Shown here: in pieces, positions 61,413 through 64,000 of the stretch
Numbering within the stretch: the stretch's first letter is position 1
Layout: every line of letters begins with the position of its first letter
NCBI GenBank assembly: GCA_030141605.1
Contig: JAQGDQ010000664.1
Span: forward strand, 52,455 to 116,454
Reading direction: 5' to 3'
DNA length: 64,000 nucleotides
DNA from: Tubiluchus corallicola
Taxonomy: Eukaryota > Priapulida > Priapulimorpha > Priapulimorphida > Tubiluchidae
Made by a program: the position numbers and the translations under genes
The notes under the pieces: generated by a model
Told to the model about the DNA's origin: nothing
Seen by the model: the letters and a program-made list of their open reading frames with translations, nothing else
Databases searched by the model: none

Positions 61413-61869
61413 ATATAGATATAGTTTACTCTTTAAAGACATAATTCACGTAAGATTACATAACAATCAAATATAAATTTTTAGACACTACTATAACACA
61501 AAAATTACGATAAAAACATTTAGAATTTTATGCCATTTTAAAAAAGCTACTGCCACATAAAACACAATAAAACATACGAAACTCCATTATACAAAATTTC
61601 ATAATTTTAAGTTATTACCGCAGCAGATGTGGATATAATACAGTACTGAGATTCGTTGCCATATTAAGATAATATCAAATATCTTTATTGCCAACGATAC
61701 CGTTAAGTCAATTTTTGAAGAAAAAACGTGGCCTAACTAATAAATAACTACTGTACAATTTTTAGTACTACTACTTGCTACAACTTAAATTACTCAAACA
61801 ACTATGTTAACACAGCAAGGTTTCATAAGGTGTTTACTGCAGTCTCTACAAGTTAAAGAAAGATGCAGC

Positions 61870-62165
61870 CTGCTTGCTACAAGTGAAAGAGATATTGAGA
61901 AATAAAACGTCACATACTTCTCGTCAGTATAGCACAAGTATTTCTGTTGATGAGCTACAGGATGCAGAAAAGACTCTCATAAAGCACGTGCAACACAAAT
62001 ATTTTTCTCAAGAACTGAAGTCTCTTAAAACTGGTAGCCAGATTGCGAAATCAAGCAAGCTGATAAAGCTGAATCTCCAGGTTTTCCAAGATGGCTTACT
62101 CCACATATATGGACGCCTGAAACATGCCACCATTGAGAAAGAAACAAAGTATCCTATCATCTTTC
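61870..62165 (+). pseudogene. BEL/Pao LTR-retrotransposon fragment (pol, integrase-proximal region)
   Basis: The open frame 61874-62206 contains SVDELQDAEKTLIKHVQ, FSQELKSLKTG, SKLIKLNLQVFQDGLLHIYG and RLKHATIEKETKYPIIF. These match in order the conserved block of BEL/Pao polyproteins just before the integrase zinc-binding motif. The similarity ends at KYPIIF, and the His/Cys motif and integrase core are absent. No LTRs were seen. It is a decayed fragment between the two tyrosinase genes. Confidence 0.8.
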
Positions 62166-62689
62166 TATCGTGTTTTGCTGTGTTAACAACTACTACTTAT
62201 AAATAACGACTAATAACTAATCAATTTCTACTAACCCATCCTACCTATTCTTGCCTTCAACTTACTCTAACTAATAATACTGCCGGTCTTTTGTTTGTCT
62301 AACCCTTTCCACCCCTCTGTCAAAATGCACAAGGTCCTCTTTAATTAAGGCAGGCAAAGGAAACATTATTTATTACGTGTATTGTGTAGAAATTAAGTAG
62401 GTTGGATAAATTTCGTAAAAATATTTTGTTTGAAGTGGAAATAAATATTACAAAATTACAGAAAATTACAAATAACTTTATAAAATGCTCGAAATGGAAT
62501 TACAAAAATAAATTTGTGGAACAATAATAACAACTACGCGTGAATACATAATTGCAAACATCTAAGTCTCTATACGTGGCCTGGCTGTACGACTGAGTTT
62601 GCGTCATTGTTGTAGAATGGCCTCTACAAGTGCAATAGGCCTGAATAGATAAGCGAAAAATGTAAACAGTTCATGAAGGCTAAGGGTGA

Positions 62690-62807
62690 CTTAGCCGCAA
62701 GCGAAAACTGTTATCTCTCATAGTGTACTATAAGCTTAAAGTAATAGAGTATAGTGTAGCTAGTTTTGAAATTACTCTAAAGTTAATCCTCGTCTTTAAT
62801 TACAATT
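62690..62807 (+). promoter_or_regulatory. Tyrosinase 2 promoter-proximal / 5' UTR region
   Basis: Contains TGTTATCTCTCATAGTGT, TAGCTAGTTTTGAA and CGTCTTTAATTACAATT directly before the ATG. These are counterparts of the blocks upstream of the first tyrosinase at 49433, in the same order and at similar spacing. Confidence 0.5.
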
Positions 62808-62982
62808 ATGGTGCTACGTAAAGCCGTGCTCACACTAGTCTTGTTAATCGTTTATTGTGCTGCGTACTGCACAGCGCAGTTTCCGGTCGTTTGCTTGCAT
62901 AATATAACTGGTCATCGTTCACTTGACAATCCGAGTAGGCATCGAGTTGTGGACAAATATTGCTGCCCATCAGACAGCACTG
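62808..62982 (+). CDS. First exon of a second, tandem tyrosinase (rest outside window)
   Basis: ATG at 62808 opens 58 codons plus one base, ending CACTG|GTAAGT in phase 1, exactly as exon 1 of the tyrosinase at 49433. The protein has a hydrophobic signal peptide (cut near CTA|QFPVVC) and then QFPVVCLHNITGHRSLDNP and YCCPSDSTG, differing from copy 1 at scattered positions and by two extra residues. No second exon was found up to 64000, which fits a first intron of about 1.1 kb as in copy 1. Whether the rest is intact cannot be seen here. Confidence 0.88.
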
Positions 62983-64000
62983 GTAAGTCAGTCATGAAGT
63001 TTCTTAACAATCTGATCTTTTTTTCAATCAGTTTATGCTTGCTATGAATTGTGTGCAGCAAGCTAGAACATAAATCTGTAACCTGGCCCAACGAATGCGG
63101 CCAGTTTCTTGTTTAGTCCAAAGTTCACTTTCAAGCTCAGTACATTCTGCTTAAAACAGCCACATAAACAAAACTACTGTCGTACACAATTATCAAATTT
63201 CAGCCCGGGTAAAAGTTAAGAGTTTTCGCCAGAAAAATGCCAAGCAATAATATCCCTTTGTCTTTTCTACGTAAATTCTTTGGTGCAAATTTCATAATGT
63301 TGTAAGCTCGAACGATTTCATGTTGTAGGTGTGAAATAGGTGGCATTTCCCACTATAAGTGCCAATGTAATTGGAGCAAGTTGGAACTGTGCGTAGAGAA
63401 AAATATATGACTTTAAACAAAAGGAAAGTGTAAAACTACTTATGTATTATTGTGGAACCGTGCCAGCAATTTTTTTGGTTGACAATCGCAAATTGGGATT
63501 TTTCCGAAGAATGCAATCCGAATCACTTGTTATACCAAAAATGTTGTATTTTATGAATGACTCAGGTGTTGATTTAAGGATAAGGTACGGTTGTATTCTT
63601 TGCTTTAATTTTAATGTGAAAAGAAAAGTTAAAAAAACATTTTATGAATGTGTAAACAACTGCACGAAACATGGTGGCGGTATGTATAATTATGGATTTC
63701 ATCATCTTTTGTTTTTATAATTACTAACAAAAATCATTTCTTATTGCATTAATTATTTTTACTAAAATTACATTGCTGTATAAAATTTTTATACGAATAA
63801 AAGATCAACAATAATGATAATAATAAAGCAAGCAGACTAGGACATGATCAGTCGGACAGGTATCAGTTTTAAACATGGAATATTTACATGCATTTTTTGA
63901 AAAACGCAGAACATTTCGACGTCTTCTGTGGTCTTTGTCAGTTCAAAGTAATCTTTAATACATTCCTATTTACAAAAAGTACATACGTGACTGAAACGTT
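62983..64000. other. First intron of the second tyrosinase (start)
   Basis: No exon resembling tyrosinase exon 2 (LVCGGPSRGHC region of copy 1) was found. The open stretch 63442-63720 has no tyrosinase similarity. Confidence 0.55.

Noticed and set aside
62808-64000. Second tyrosinase being a pseudogene
   Set aside because: Exon 1 is intact with correct phase and donor; the rest lies outside the window, so no break is shown.
1-64000. CRISPR arrays, operons or other prokaryotic systems
   Set aside because: Spliced genes, poly(A) signals and animal protein families show nuclear animal DNA; the tandem arrays have no spacers.

Overview
The window is nuclear DNA of an animal. The genes are split by many AT-rich introns with GT/AG borders, there are C2H2 zinc-finger and chordate-style tyrosinase proteins, and the introns are full of short DNA transposons, SINEs and microsatellites. 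An invertebrate (sponge, cnidarian, placozoan or invertebrate deuterostome) is the natural guess, but the lineage cannot be fixed from this sequence alone. All recognised genes lie on the + strand.

Region 1 (about 1948-31922) is the 3' part of a large gene whose 5' end lies before the window. I traced 23 exons that are phase-compatible with each other, giving about 1,440 codons. The product is a long disordered, basic, Ser/Pro-rich protein that ends in a predicted coiled coil of about 120 residues. Layout, length and the shape of the C-terminal coil suggest a synaptonemal-complex lateral-element protein of the SYCP2/SYCP3 type; this is an inference. Several middle exons are phase 0-0 and share motifs, as if copied from one another. 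One intron appears to use a GC donor. The introns hold hAT-type MITEs with exact 8-bp target-site duplications, a 5'-truncated non-LTR retrotransposon with an exact 19-bp duplication, pogo-like MITEs and tRNA-derived SINEs.

Region 2 (about 33950-44492) is a gene for a protein of about 1,760 residues with two clusters of C2H2 zinc fingers separated by a long acidic/basic disordered region. A GC-richer stretch with a perfect CRE (TGACGTCA) and CGCCATT boxes near 33960 is the likely promoter, with a non-coding first exon ending near 34069. The intron between its two large coding exons holds a nested pair of MITEs.

Region 3 (44500-49430) has no convincing gene. It carries a 1.4-kb minisatellite and a SINE.

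Region 4 (49433-61246) is a complete 11-exon tyrosinase gene: signal peptide, Cys-rich EGF-like segment, CuA and CuB histidines, a transmembrane helix and a short cytosolic tail. An unexpected exon-like segment after exon 10 would give an alternative hydrophobic C-terminus without a cytosolic tail, as in GPI-anchor signals. At 62808 the first exon of a second, tandem tyrosinase begins, with matching promoter-proximal sequence; the rest lies beyond the window. A BEL/Pao retrotransposon fragment lies between the two.
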